This document shows, piece after piece, positions 25,939 to 35,375 of a stretch of 64,000 nucleotides of DNA. The notes below the pieces were generated by a model. The model ran no database searches and had not been told where the DNA came from. It saw nothing but the letters and a program-made list of their open reading frames with translations. The stretch comes from Proales similis (taxonomy: Eukaryota > Rotifera > Eurotatoria > Ploima > Proalidae), in the NCBI GenBank assembly GCA_019059635.1, contig JAGVRJ010000002.1:3286001-3350000 (forward strand). Reading direction: 5' to 3'. Numbering within the stretch: the first letter of the stretch is position 1; each line of letters starts with the position of its first letter. A program made the position numbers and the translations under genes.

Positions 25939-27132
25939 TTAGTTCTGTTTGCACTCGGACGGAGTTGGCTGGCCGCCTTTTGACTTGGCCTTTCCTTTGG
26001 CCGAGTTCTTGCCCTTCTTCTTGTGGCCCTTGCCTTGGTCGTCTTCATCATCGTCATCATCATCATCGTCGTTGTCCTCGTCTTCGTCCTCCTCATCTTC
26101 CTCTTCGTCTTCATCGTCCTCGTCGGCCTCGTCGTCGTATTCGTCATCGTCCTCATAGTCTTCGTCGTCAAAGCCGTCGAACTCGCCTGTGTAATAGAGC
26201 ACCGCTTTGGGCACGATCTTCTCGCGCAAGTACTGTCCGATCTCAAAGTCAGCCATTAGGAATAGCTCCTCTTTTGTGACTTCGTCGTCTTCATCGTCTT
26301 CGTCGATGTTGCTCTTCAACGCCACCTGTTTGTTGTTGTCAATGTTTTTGGGCGTGTCGAAAAAGTTGAAGAACGAATCCTGAGTCTCTTCGACCGTAAG
26401 CACTCGAGCAGGCGCGCGCTTGTTCTTCGACTTGGACTTTTTCTTCACCAATTTCTTGGTCACGTTCTGGCCGTCTTTCCAGTCTATGCTCGATCCGATC
26501 ACTCTGCCCAGATCAGGACCCTCGTACGAGAACGGATCGCTCGCGTCTATTTCGTTCTTGAGCTCATAGGTCTTGGTCAGAACTTGATTCGTGAAATAGG
26601 GATTCTCGTTGAAGTAGAACTCGAGTCGGAATCCGGACGGATTCTCTTTCAGCATGACCACCTTGATTTCGCTCAAGAAGGCCAGAATCGGCTCATCGTG
26701 CGGCTGAATCAGCTCGGCGGTCAGACGAAAAGACTGAAGAGTCTCAAGCCAAAAGTTGGGAATTCCTTTCTGGTTCTTGTTGGCCTCATTTTCAGCTTCT
26801 TGCTCGGTCTCCTCTTCTTCTTCTTCGTCCAGCTTCCATTTGCCCTCTTCTTCGGTCGGCTCTCGTTGGCCGCTGACAATATCTCGGCGCTTTTGGAAGA
26901 ATGGCTCATAGAGCTCGGCGTACTTGCACTCAAGGGTGTGCAGCTCGGCATAAAAGCCGGTCTCGATCTTGAGCATCTCGAGCTGGATGTTTTTCAGAGC
27001 ATTTATCTTCTTGTTCAAATGCTTGTCAACAGACACTTTGGTGTCCAGCTCGATTTTCTCCTTGAGCCTAGCGGCCAAGCTGTCAATCGAGATCAGCGGC
27101 TGTTGTTTGTTTGCTCCTTTAGACTTGGACAT
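25939..27132 (-). CDS. NAP1L1: Nucleosome assembly protein 1-like, copy A
   Basis: This is a single-exon gene of 397 residues. The NAP fold is complete: N-terminal dimerisation helix (NKKINALKNIQLEMLKIE, YAELHTLECKYAELYEPFF), the domain core (IPNFWLETLQSF, LAFLSEIKV, GFRLEFYFNENPYFTNQVL) and the conserved SIDWKDGQNVTKKLVKKK followed by DSFFNFFDTP. The tail is a long Asp/Glu run (about residues 315-365) and then a Lys/Gly-rich end. NAP1 proteins chaperone H2A-H2B between cytoplasm and chromatin. A short acidic insert (EEEEEETEQE) follows the dimerisation helix. It is the 3'-most member of a three-gene tandem array, all on the minus strand and all intronless. Confidence 0.93.
   Translation of the reverse strand: MSKSKGANKQQPLISIDSLAARLKEKIELDTKVSVDKHLNKKINALKNIQLEMLKIETGFYAELHTLECKYAELYEPFFQKRRDIVSGQREPTEEEGKWKLDEEEEEETEQEAENEANKNQKGIPNFWLETLQSFRLTAELIQPHDEPILAFLSEIKVVMLKENPSGFRLEFYFNENPYFTNQVLTKTYELKNEIDASDPFSYEGPDLGRVIGSSIDWKDGQNVTKKLVKKKSKSKNKRAPARVLTVEETQDSFFNFFDTPKNIDNNKQVALKSNIDEDDEDDEVTKEELFLMADFEIGQYLREKIVPKAVLYYTGEFDGFDDEDYEDDDEYDDEADEDDEDEEEDEEDEDEDNDDDDDDDDEDDQGKGHKKKGKNSAKGKAKSKGGQPTPSECKQN
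26042..26160 (+). repeat. Trinucleotide-like (GTC/ATC/TTC) acidic-tail coding repeat
   Basis: This is an imperfect triplet repeat encoding the Asp/Glu tail of NAP1 copy A on the minus strand. Equivalent tracts encode the tails of copies B (27865-27945) and C (29053-29130). Frames reading poly-Ser, Val/Ile or His on the other strand are shadows. Confidence 0.85.
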
Positions 27133-27812
27133 CTACAAGTCAGATTGATTAGCTTTCTCAAATGCCATTGTCCTTAATTGATGCGAGCAAGAGTGGGAAA
27201 ATTGAAAGCTTTGATGAAAAAAAAAGACAAAATTGGCGAGCGAGTTCAGACATGCAGAGCCGGTCAAGCTCAAGTATGGATTTTCCGAATATCGCGGGCG
27301 CAGACACGGAAGCTGTGCTCTTGGTCGAGTTCTAGCAGGCCAGTCTGCTTCGAAAGAGAAAATAAAGATGCTCGAATCGAATCTTGTGCAGCAGTCAAAA
27401 ACACTGAGGTAGAAAGAAGTGGTTCAAAAATAGAAAAAGCAACCTCTAACTAGACATCGTGGTAGCTCTCTGACTAGATTGTTTAGCCATGTCGCTTTGT
27501 GCATTACTAACTCGGTCTATTCGCGCTGAGACACGCACTGTCGCCAATCCAAGCTCGACCCATCTAAACAACAGCTCAGTTTAGAGCGGTCTGGCCGAAA
27601 TTTTTTTACAACCAGCAATTATTGGCCGTATACCGGCTCTCAAGACGAAATCCGAGGCGGAATGTGAACAAGATTTTGGGAAAATTTTCAATCTCTAATT
27701 TTATCGACCTTCGCCAACACAAACATTCTCTCGTGTTTTTTTTTTTTGCTTCATTTATTATCAAGTTTGGAACACCCAACAGAACGAAGTATTACTCAAC
27801 TCAATTGAGATC
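27133..27812. other. Intergenic between NAP1 copies A and B
   Basis: This is the longest gap inside the NAP1 array (680 nt), holding A/T-rich runs at 27601-27608 and 27737-27748. A TTTATT at 27755 is a likely polyadenylation signal of copy B on the minus strand. No supported ORF. Confidence 0.45.
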
Positions 27813-28784
27813 TCAGTTGGATTTCTTTTTCTTTTTGGGATTGCCGTTGCTCTTGGCTTGTTCTTCTTCCTCGTCGTCCTCTTCCTCCTCTTCGTCTTCA
27901 TCATCATCCTCTTCATCATCGTCGTCGTCGTCTTCGTCGTCAAGATCTCCAAACTCTCCGCCGGCGCTATCCGCCAGGCCGAGGAAATAGAGACCTGCCT
28001 TTGGAATGACTGTTTCGCGCAAGAACTGGCCAACCTCGCCGTCAGCTTGGACAAGAGTGTCGACCTCGTCCTGATCGAGCGGCTCGCCGTTGTTCAGCTC
28101 TTTGAGCGTCTCGGCGTTGATCGTTTCAAAGTAGCGGAAGAACGAGTCCTGTTTCTCTTCTTGGGTGACCACTCGTGACATGGACTTGTCATTTTTGTTC
28201 GTCTGCTTCTTTTTTTTTACTTCGACGGTCAAATTCTTGCCCGGATTCCATTCGATAGTGCAGCCCTTGCCCTTCAGGATGCAGCCTCCCTCGTATCTGA
28301 ACGGCAGCTTCTTGTCGCGCTGAGTGACAAACTCGTAGCTCTTGGTCAGCACCTTGTTCTTGAAAAACTCGTTCTCCGCAAAATGGAACTCGATGTCAAA
28401 GCCCTCTTTGCCTTGTGGGTATGTGACGCGCACGTCCCTCAAGTACTTGAGCGCCTGCTCATCTCGTTCGGTGATGAGAGAGGACAACATTTGAGTTGAC
28501 TTGAATGTTTCAAGCCAGAAATTGTTGAGATCAAGTTCGTCAAGCTCAATCTCCTCCGCGTCCTCTTCATAGTCCCATTTGGCCTCGTCGGCGCTAGGCT
28601 TGTACTTGCCTCCGACAATCTGAGCTCGCTTGTTGAGCAGAGGCTCAAACTTGCTGGAGAACTGCGCCTCCAGTTTGTTGAGCTCTCGCATGAACTCGTT
28701 CTCGAGGTCAAATATTTGAAGCTGAACATTTTTCAAAGCGTTCACGCTCTGCTGCTTGTCCGAGTTCTCGTTCGCCTTGGTCAT
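27813..28784 (-). CDS. Nucleosome assembly protein 1-like, copy B (shortened)
   Basis: This single-exon gene encodes 323 residues. It aligns over the whole NAP domain with copies A and C: VNALKNVQLQIFDLENEF, LNNFWLETFKSTQML, LKYLRDVRVTYPQGKEGF, IEFHFAENEFFKNKVLTKSYE, DSFFRYFETI and EVGQFLRETVIPKAGLYFLG. It lacks about 35 residues before the dimerisation helix and has a shorter acidic tail ending in PKKKKKSN. Divergence from A and C is high, so the duplication is not recent. It is probably a histone chaperone like its neighbours, possibly with a tissue-specific role (inference). Confidence 0.9.
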   Translation of the reverse strand: MTKANENSDKQQSVNALKNVQLQIFDLENEFMRELNKLEAQFSSKFEPLLNKRAQIVGGKYKPSADEAKWDYEEDAEEIELDELDLNNFWLETFKSTQMLSSLITERDEQALKYLRDVRVTYPQGKEGFDIEFHFAENEFFKNKVLTKSYEFVTQRDKKLPFRYEGGCILKGKGCTIEWNPGKNLTVEVKKKKQTNKNDKSMSRVVTQEEKQDSFFRYFETINAETLKELNNGEPLDQDEVDTLVQADGEVGQFLRETVIPKAGLYFLGLADSAGGEFGDLDDEDDDDDDEEDDDEDEEEEEDDEEEEQAKSNGNPKKKKKSN

Positions 28785-29051
28785 TTCTCTTTATTCAGTT
28801 TGTTCACCTGTTTTTGGAATCAGTCAACAGTTGAATCGAATCGAACAAGCAAATGGAACAACTATCACATCGTTCATGCAAGTCTCAACTGAATTGGAAT
28901 TCGTTTGGCCAAAGAGATTAAGAATGAAGCCAGTGTATTATGGGATGGTTAAAGAGAATAACGCTGGAGAAAAAGAAAATGCGTCACGTGGTTAAGTAAA
29001 GCCTCTAAAACAACGCAGTCAGGTTAAATAACAAACAACGGCCGAGGCTGT

Positions 29052-30080
29052 TTACTCCTCGTCTTCATCGTCGTCGTCGTCGTCGTCGTCGTCGTCATCT
29101 TCGCCATCATCGTCCTCATCGTCGAACTCGTCTTCTCCTTGGTCGACAAGCTCGCCAGTGAAGTAGAGAACCGCCTTGGGCACGAGGAACTCCTTGAAAA
29201 AGTGGCCAATCTCAAAGTCGGCCTCGTACAGCTCTTCGAGTTCCATTTCTTCTTCGTCCTGCAGCTCTTCTGACTCGCCTCGGTTCATGCTGGCCTTGTA
29301 GGATGGACGGATGCCGTCTTCGGTGGGCGCCTCGAAAAAGTTGAAGAACGAGTCGCACTTCTCCTCCTTGGTGACCACACGCACGTGTCCGGTGCTCTTG
29401 TGCTTTTGCTTTTTTTTCACAATCTTCTTGGTCACATCCTTGCCCTTGACCCAGTCGATGGTGCAGCCCTGGCATCGGGTCACATAGGGACCGTCGTAGC
29501 CGAGCGGGTCTCGCTGGTCGTGGTCCACGCACAGCTCGTAGGTCTTGGTGAGAACCTTGTTGGTGAAATACTCGTTCTCGTCAAAGTGAAACTCGATCGT
29601 GTACGAGTACGGCTTGGTGTTGGTCATGGCCACTTTGATGTCGCGCAGATATCTCAGCACGGGCTCGTCATGCTCCTGAATCATTTCACCAATAATGTCA
29701 GTCGACTTGAACGCTTGCAGCCAAAAGTCCGGAATGCCCTTGAGCTTCTCACCGGCGGCCATGCGCTCGGTAAGCTTATCGCCGAGCTCTTTTAGCTCGG
29801 GCTTTATTTTGACATCGAGCGGCTCGTATGACCAGTTGGCTTCCTCTTCGGTCGCCTCGCGGTCACCCGACACAATCTTTTGTCTCTCCTCGTTTAGCGG
29901 CTCGAACATGCTGGCGTATTTGCACTCAAGCTGATGAAGCTCGTCGTAGAACTTGCTCTCAATCTCGACCTGTTTGAGTTGGAGATTCTTTAACGCGTTT
30001 ATGCGATTGACCACCTCGGTGGGCATGCAGTTGATGTAGCTGTCGGACAGCGAGTCTCTTCCTTTGGTATCCGAGCTCAT
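29052..30080 (-). CDS. Nucleosome assembly protein 1-like, copy C
   Basis: This single-exon gene encodes 342 residues. It has the complete NAP domain: INALKNLQLKQVEIESKF, QLECKYASMFEPL, IPDFWLQAFKSTDII, YLRDIKVAM, IEFHFDENEYFTNKVLTKTYE, GCTIDWVKGKDVTKKIVKKK and DSFFNFFEAP. The tail ends in an almost pure Asp/Glu run and stops there, without the basic extension of copies A and B. Of the three it looks closest to canonical NAP1L1/NAP1L4. Copies B and C are 267 nt apart. Confidence 0.92.
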   Translation of the reverse strand: MSSDTKGRDSLSDSYINCMPTEVVNRINALKNLQLKQVEIESKFYDELHQLECKYASMFEPLNEERQKIVSGDREATEEEANWSYEPLDVKIKPELKELGDKLTERMAAGEKLKGIPDFWLQAFKSTDIIGEMIQEHDEPVLRYLRDIKVAMTNTKPYSYTIEFHFDENEYFTNKVLTKTYELCVDHDQRDPLGYDGPYVTRCQGCTIDWVKGKDVTKKIVKKKQKHKSTGHVRVVTKEEKCDSFFNFFEAPTEDGIRPSYKASMNRGESEELQDEEEMELEELYEADFEIGHFFKEFLVPKAVLYFTGELVDQGEDEFDDEDDDGEDDDDDDDDDDDEDEE

Positions 30081-30433
30081 TCTTCTAGGCGCAAGCTAAC
30101 AGGCGAGTAGATCGCCGCATGAATTTTTGAAGAAAATTAACGAAGAAAAAAATACACGAAATAGCAACGAAAACAGAAATAATAAGTCGACGGGCCAGCG
30201 AATGAAATTAGTTCTCATCGACGGGAAGTTCATTTCCCACGTGGCTTTTTGCGAGACGGCCGCGTGTTCGAGCGCGACTCTCTCTCACGTCTGTTTGACT
30301 CTTTTTTCTCTCCTCTCTCTTTCTGTGTTTTATTAAAAGCGTTTAAAATGAGAAAATAACGAGAAAGATGCGGAGAAGAGGAGAAGACCGCGTGCATTTT
30401 TGAGCGTGCATGCGCACACGCACCGAAATAAAT
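30081..30433. other. Intergenic: NAP1 copy C 5' flank and HIGD2A 3' flank
   Basis: A/G-rich sequence near 30120-30180 and a CT-rich tract at 30283-30325. On the minus strand AATAAA occurs just past the HIGD2A stop (plus-strand TTTATT at 30432-30437 overlaps the end of that frame). No ORF is supported. Confidence 0.4.
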
Positions 30434-30853
30434 TTATTCTCCTTTGAATTTGTAGTAAAACTGCGAGCCGAGAGTGCCCATGACCAGAGCGATGATGGTC
30501 GCACCTTGAGCGCCGACTCGATAGCGCATCATTCTCTGCGATGTTTTCGCGTCCTTGTTTTTCATGGCTCGAATGCCGTTCACCAAAATGGCGAAAGTAG
30601 CCAGAGCGCCAAGCGGCACAAACGGATTCTGCTTGGCCAAATTGAGCACGCGACTCCACGTTTGTCCGCTGCGCTGGTTCACTTCTTCATAGAAGCCGAT
30701 CATGGGCTGCTGCTCTTTTCCGACCGGGGTAGGTTCAATGAAGCCGGCTCTCTTGGCCTCGATGTCCACTGGCGCCTTGAGCTCAGACGGCCGCAAGTAC
30801 TCGAATTCACTTTGTCCGACTATGGCCGCTCCGTCCCTCTTTTCACTGCTCAT
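30434..30853 (-). CDS. HIGD2A: HIG1-domain protein, HIGD2A-like respiratory supercomplex factor
   Basis: One exon, 139 residues. The C-terminal half is a HIG1 domain with two membrane helices: NPFVPLGALATFAILVNGI, then the basic turn with SQRMMRYRVGAQGATIIALVMG. This QxMMxxRxxAQG motif is the family signature and matches HIGD2A/Rcf1. These small inner-membrane proteins support cytochrome c oxidase assembly and respiratory supercomplexes. The N-terminal 65 residues are less conserved, with the FYEEV helix preceding the domain as in HIGD2A. The gene is divergent from PSMC3. Confidence 0.88.
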   Translation of the reverse strand: MSSEKRDGAAIVGQSEFEYLRPSELKAPVDIEAKRAGFIEPTPVGKEQQPMIGFYEEVNQRSGQTWSRVLNLAKQNPFVPLGALATFAILVNGIRAMKNKDAKTSQRMMRYRVGAQGATIIALVMGTLGSQFYYKFKGE

Positions 30854-31557
30854 CCTTTGGCCTCTTTCTGCTCGCTTACTCTCATAAGAAACTGTCTACG
30901 ACGCATTCGACAAAGAACTCAGGAGCTTAAATTTAGAAGAGAGCTGAGCGTGCGGGCGAGCGTGTAATAGAAGCAGAGAAAAAAAATTTCAAGCTCCAAC
31001 TGTAAGCTGGTCAAAGCGCTTGAAAGCAAAACGCAACGCACTCTCATTCATGTATTCGCCTCATTTGAAAGTGAGTGATGTAAGAGCGCTTGGTAATGCG
31101 TTCTAGTGCAGAGTTCAATTTAGCAGTCGAACTCTTTGACAACAACTCGGCTCGAAAGCTTGCTGCCGCACGTTGCGTCTCCTTGTTTCTAATTAATCGA
31201 AAATAAAAGCGAATAGTCACATCGGCGAGAAATCGATAAAACCAATAGACGCCGATTTGGAATCAGAAACAGACGCAACAAAACATTGAGGCAAACAGGC
31301 GGCCGATCACTGGCAGAACAAAACAGAAGTTGGCTTTGCTTTGAGTTCTAGTCAATCTTTGCAACTGTGAATTGAAAAACTTCAACTGACGGCGGCTGTA
31401 AGCTGACTAAGTGAATTTGCGCTCCGAACAAGTGTGTGTGTGTGTGAAAGAGAAAGAGAGTGAGTGAGTGAGCGATTGTGACCAAGAGACTCACAATACA
31501 AACAAATTGACTTTAATTATCTGCTCAATTAGAATATCGAAAGAGAACACACAAGAG
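30854..31557. promoter_or_regulatory. Divergent intergenic region (HIGD2A / PSMC3)
   Basis: 704 nt separate two head-to-head start codons. It contains a (GT)n run at 31432-31446 followed by GAGTGAGTGAGT. The pyrimidine tracts ending in AG are too weak to call a 5' UTR intron. No ORF is supported. Confidence 0.4.
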
Positions 31558-33019
31558 ATGAGTCAAGTGGCCGATAAAGAAATTTGGGAAGACGCGCCAG
31601 TGAGTAAATATTGAAAAGAGTTCGTTTGACGATCATTTGCTCAAATGAGTTTAGGATGAGCTCGACCAAGATATTCTCAAAATGTCCACCGAGGACATAA
31701 TCTCGCGCACTCGCCTGCTTGAGAACGAGATTCGAATTCTTCGATCTGAAATGATGCGAATTGCGCACGAGCACCAGTCGCAAAAGGAGAAGATCAAGGA
31801 GAACAAGGAGAAGATCAAAATGAACAAGACCCTGCCTTATTTGGTCTCGAACGTGATCGAGGTAAATTTGCTTCGTTCTTTTCGTTCTGAATGAGCGAGC
31901 TCGCTCTGACCATGAGGATGGAATTGTAGATATTGGACATTGACCCGCTGGGCGACGAGGAAGAGGGCGCCAATGTCGACCTTGACTCACAGCGCAAAGG
32001 CAAATGCGCGGTGGTCAAGACATCTACTCGTCAGACATATTTCCTGCCGGTGATTGGACTGGTCGAGCCAGAAGAGTTGAAGCCAGGCGACCTGGTCGGC
32101 GTTAACAAAGACTCGTATTTGATACTTGAAAAGCTGCCGGTCGAATACGACTCGCGCGTTAAGGCCATGGAGGTCGACGAGCGGCCCACTGAAAAGTACG
32201 GTGACATCGGCGGCCTTGACAAGCAAATCGAAGAGCTGATCGAAGCAGTCGTCTTGCCGATGACGCACAAAGATCGCTTCGAGAACTTGGGCATTCAGCC
32301 ACCCAAGGGAGTGCTCATGTACGGTCCGCCGGGCACGGGCAAAACCCTGTTGGCTCGAGCGTGTGCGGCCCAGACCAAATCGACGTTTTTAAAATTGGCC
32401 GGTCCTCAGCTTGTGCAGATGTTCATCGGCGATGGTGCCAAGCTTGTTCGTGACGCGTTCGCTCTGGCCAAGGAAAAGGCCCCGGCAATCATATTTATCG
32501 ATGAGCTGGACGCAGTCGGCACCAAGCGATTTGACAGTGAGAAGGCGGGCGATCGTGAAGTGCAACGAACTATGCTCGAGCTGCTCAATCAGCTGGACGG
32601 CTTCCAGCCAAACGCGGACATCAAGGTGATCGCCGCCACCAATCGCGTTGACATTCTCGATCCGGCCCTGCTGCGTTCGGGACGTTTGGACAGAAAAATC
32701 GAATTTCCGCATCCGAACGAGGAGGCCCGTGCTCGCATCATGCAGATTCACAGTCGCAAAATGAACGTGAGCAAAGAGGTCAATTTCGAGGAGCTCTCCA
32801 GATGCACAGACGATTTCAACGGTGCCCAATGCAAAGCAGTCTGCATCGAAGCGGTAAGCTTGTGCGCCCAGTGTGTGCAGCCGGCGGTTGTCTAAACAAA
32901 CTTTCAAGGGCATGATCGCTCTGAGGCGCAACGCGTCCGAAGTAATTCACGAAGATTTCATGGACGCGATTATGGAGGTCCAGGCCAAGAAAAAGGCCCA
33001 TCTCAACTACTACGCTTAA
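31558..33019 (+). CDS. PSMC3: 26S proteasome regulatory ATPase subunit Rpt5 (PSMC3)
   Basis: Four exons (31558-31599, 31655-31861, 31930-32853, 32909-33019) give 427 residues in one frame. An N-terminal coiled coil ([21 protein letters not shown]) is followed by the OB domain (ILDIDPLG onward) and a very conserved AAA+ domain. That domain has Walker A GPPGTGKT, Walker [12 protein letters not shown], the second region of homology ([20 protein letters not shown]) and a C-terminal helical domain. The protein ends LNYYA, the hydrophobic-Tyr-X tail that docks into the 20S core and opens its gate. Rpt5 is one of six ATPases of the 19S base that unfold ubiquitinated substrates. Two AATAAA-type signals lie at about 33097 and 33117. 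Confidence 0.97.
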
Positions 33020-33208
33020 GCGATTGCGTTTTGTTTTAATCCTTCTTCTCTACTCTGGACTCTTGTTCGCACACTGCTCTCTGCCTAAGCAACGCAAATA
33101 AAACGGCTCCGAGACGATAAATACATAAATGGAATAAAATTTCGTGTAAAAATCCCAGTCGAGCTTGTTTTCTTGCGTCCAGAGCATTCGGGAGATGATG
33201 ATGCTCGA

Positions 33209-34382
33209 ATGCTTTCTCTCGCTCATATTGACCGTGCGGGTCAGATTTGTAATTTGCACATTCAGAGGGAGGCCGATCAGACGAGTATGCTGGGTCGAAT
33301 CACTTGTGGCATAGCCGGCCTGTCAACACGAGCCAATCATTTGATTCCAGCAGGTCAGAGCGCGAGATCAAGGCGCGCGGGAAGCCATGGTCGCAGAGAG
33401 AAAGGCCTGTTTGCGTTCAAGAACAGAAGTGAACAATTCGGACCCGACCAACTTACAAACGAATCGCCCGAGCAGCTGTTTGAGAACCAGGACGAGCTTG
33501 AGTTGTATGCGCGAAACGAAGCGCTCTACCTGGAAGAGAGCTACCACAAAGAGCTGAAAAAGAGCCGAGCAGTCAAGACGGCGATAATTAGTAAGAAAAT
33601 GAAAAAACTAGAAGGCCAGCAGCCCCCTCCAGAGCCCAATCTTCTCAGCTGGGAAGCCAAAGAGCAAATAAAACATTTAAACTTGAACCATCCAGGTGAG
33701 TTGGGCTTGTCAGACCGAATAAAAAGAGTCAACTAAGGAGTCGTGGCACCTAAAAGAGACGTGGACGGCCGAAAAGCTGAGCGAACATTTTCCAATTAGC
33801 CTGCAAGGCTGCAAGAAGCTGCTCAAATCGAAATGGGCACCAAAGACCATTCAAGAACTCATCGAACACGACCGAAAAGTGATCGAAAACTGGAAAAAGG
33901 TTAAAAAGCGAACTGGTGAAAAAGGCACGAACCACAAAGCAGAAACTGACTCAACCCCTATTTCCTCACAATTTGGCCTCTCTAGGCGGACCGGCAATCA
34001 ACATTTACGAGCAGTACAGGCGTATGAACTTGGAAGGGCTGGCCAATGGTCAGTTTGAAAGCCAAAAGGACAAGCTGCCCAGCGATTACTATTCGCGACA
34101 TCTCACACTCATTTGTGTACGTGTCGACTTTATTTGCTTGCTTTTGCTCTTTAAAGTGCCAAGAACTTGAAGGAAGAGGGAACGTTCTCAAAACTGCTTG
34201 GGCCCGAAGAGCGCGGCAAGAGCAAGCGGCTTTTCGCTGACCAATGCAGCGACGAACAGCAGCGTCTGATGGAAGAGGCGCATGAAAAGGGGACTGAGAA
34301 AGCAAGACTAGAAAAGCACCTGCAGCGCACCAGAGCCGAGATAAACAAGGCACTTGGTGAATTGTTCACAGAATCAAGTTGA
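33209..34382 (+). CDS. NGRN: Neugrin-like mitochondrial protein
   Basis: Four exons (33209-33695, 33727-33915, 33986-34116, 34164-34382) share one frame. The family core is clear: NLLSWEAKEQIKHLNLNHP, then ESWHLKETWTAEKLSEHF and LLKSKWAPKTIQELIEHDRKV. That core is a winged-helix-like segment found in neugrin and fungal Rrg9, which support mitochondrial 16S rRNA and respiratory-chain expression. Two in-frame ATGs are possible. The one at 33287 would expose MLGRITCGIAGLSTRANHL, a better mitochondrial presequence than the first, so the true start may be there. The third intron uses donor GTACGT; the acceptor before AACTTGAAG was chosen to keep the frame. The C-terminal third is a charged helix. 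Intron 1 is only 31 nt, unusually short. Confidence 0.82.
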
Positions 34383-35375
34383 CGCCAGTTTTACTCTCTT
34401 TCTGGCTGCTGTGTAAATAAAAGAGTTTGAGCAAATCAAAGTCGTCGGGTTCAAGTTGATCTGACAATTAAGGAAATGAATTTGTGTGGCCAAGTTGATC
34501 GAAGAACTGCCTAGCAAGGTGCCAGTTGGTCTTTAATTAGCTTCGATCGCTCATGCACGCTCAGACGTGTCTATTTGTGCTTTTCTACTTCTGCTTCTGC
34601 GGAATTATAGTCCTAAACAGGAGGTCTTCAGGGCCACTTCCGCCTTGGCCGCTTCAACAGTCAATCTAGAGAGAGAGAGTCTCGCGTGCAAGACATTTAA
34701 CAATAACAACAATAACATGAGAGCAGGCTAGCTCACAGTTGACAACTCATCGAGGCCCTTGAACGTAACTTTTCGTGTTGAGCCATCAAACTTGCCTCGA
34801 CTTTAACTGCTTCTGCTGCTTGCGCTGATTGTTTGGCAGATTGAAGAGACTGAATGTGATTTATTTATAAATTGATCCACGTTCCCTAATATTGTTTGTT
34901 TAAACAAGCAGCGATTGACTTAATGGCAGTGGGATGCAGGCGGGCCTTTTTCGACTTCCGATTGAGTTGTTACTCTACTGCTAGTACGCATTTACATTTG
35001 TTCAGGCCCCTAGATCAACTAGACTTGAAGTGTTGTCGTCGCGCTTTACTTAGCCTCGACAGCTCATATTTAATTCGGTACAATAATCCAGTTTGAGCGA
35101 TCGGGATGAGTGTTCGTATGGCTGCTGTGACTGAATGAGTAGGCGCGAGTCAGTGAGTTCGTACCTATTGTGCTCTGGCTTGCGGAGCGCTTTGATTAAG
35201 AGCACTTCAAAAAGGATTTAACATCTCAAGTGCTGCCGTGTTGAGCTTCACTTCTCGGCCAATCAGACAAAGATTTCCAATTTTCTAACTTTCAAATCTT
35301 CTCCCAACTCTCTTTTGCTCGCATTCACCGCCATCGTCTTATTCGTCACCCAAATTCTGACACAGAAGAAGAAAA
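34383..35375. other. Intergenic upstream of SLC6 transporter 1
   Basis: AATAAAAGAG at about 34416 is the likely polyadenylation signal of neugrin. The remaining 950 nt form one of the longest non-coding stretches. It has an ACAATAACAACAATAACA run near 34700 and AT-rich sequence at 34855-34910. A small frame at 34896-35096 shows no recognisable domain. This is probably promoter and 5' leader of the transporter. Confidence 0.45.

Noticed and set aside
25949-26259. Plus-strand frames rich in Ser, Val/Ile or His opposite NAP1 acidic tails
   Set aside because: They are complements of the Asp/Glu-coding triplet repeats.
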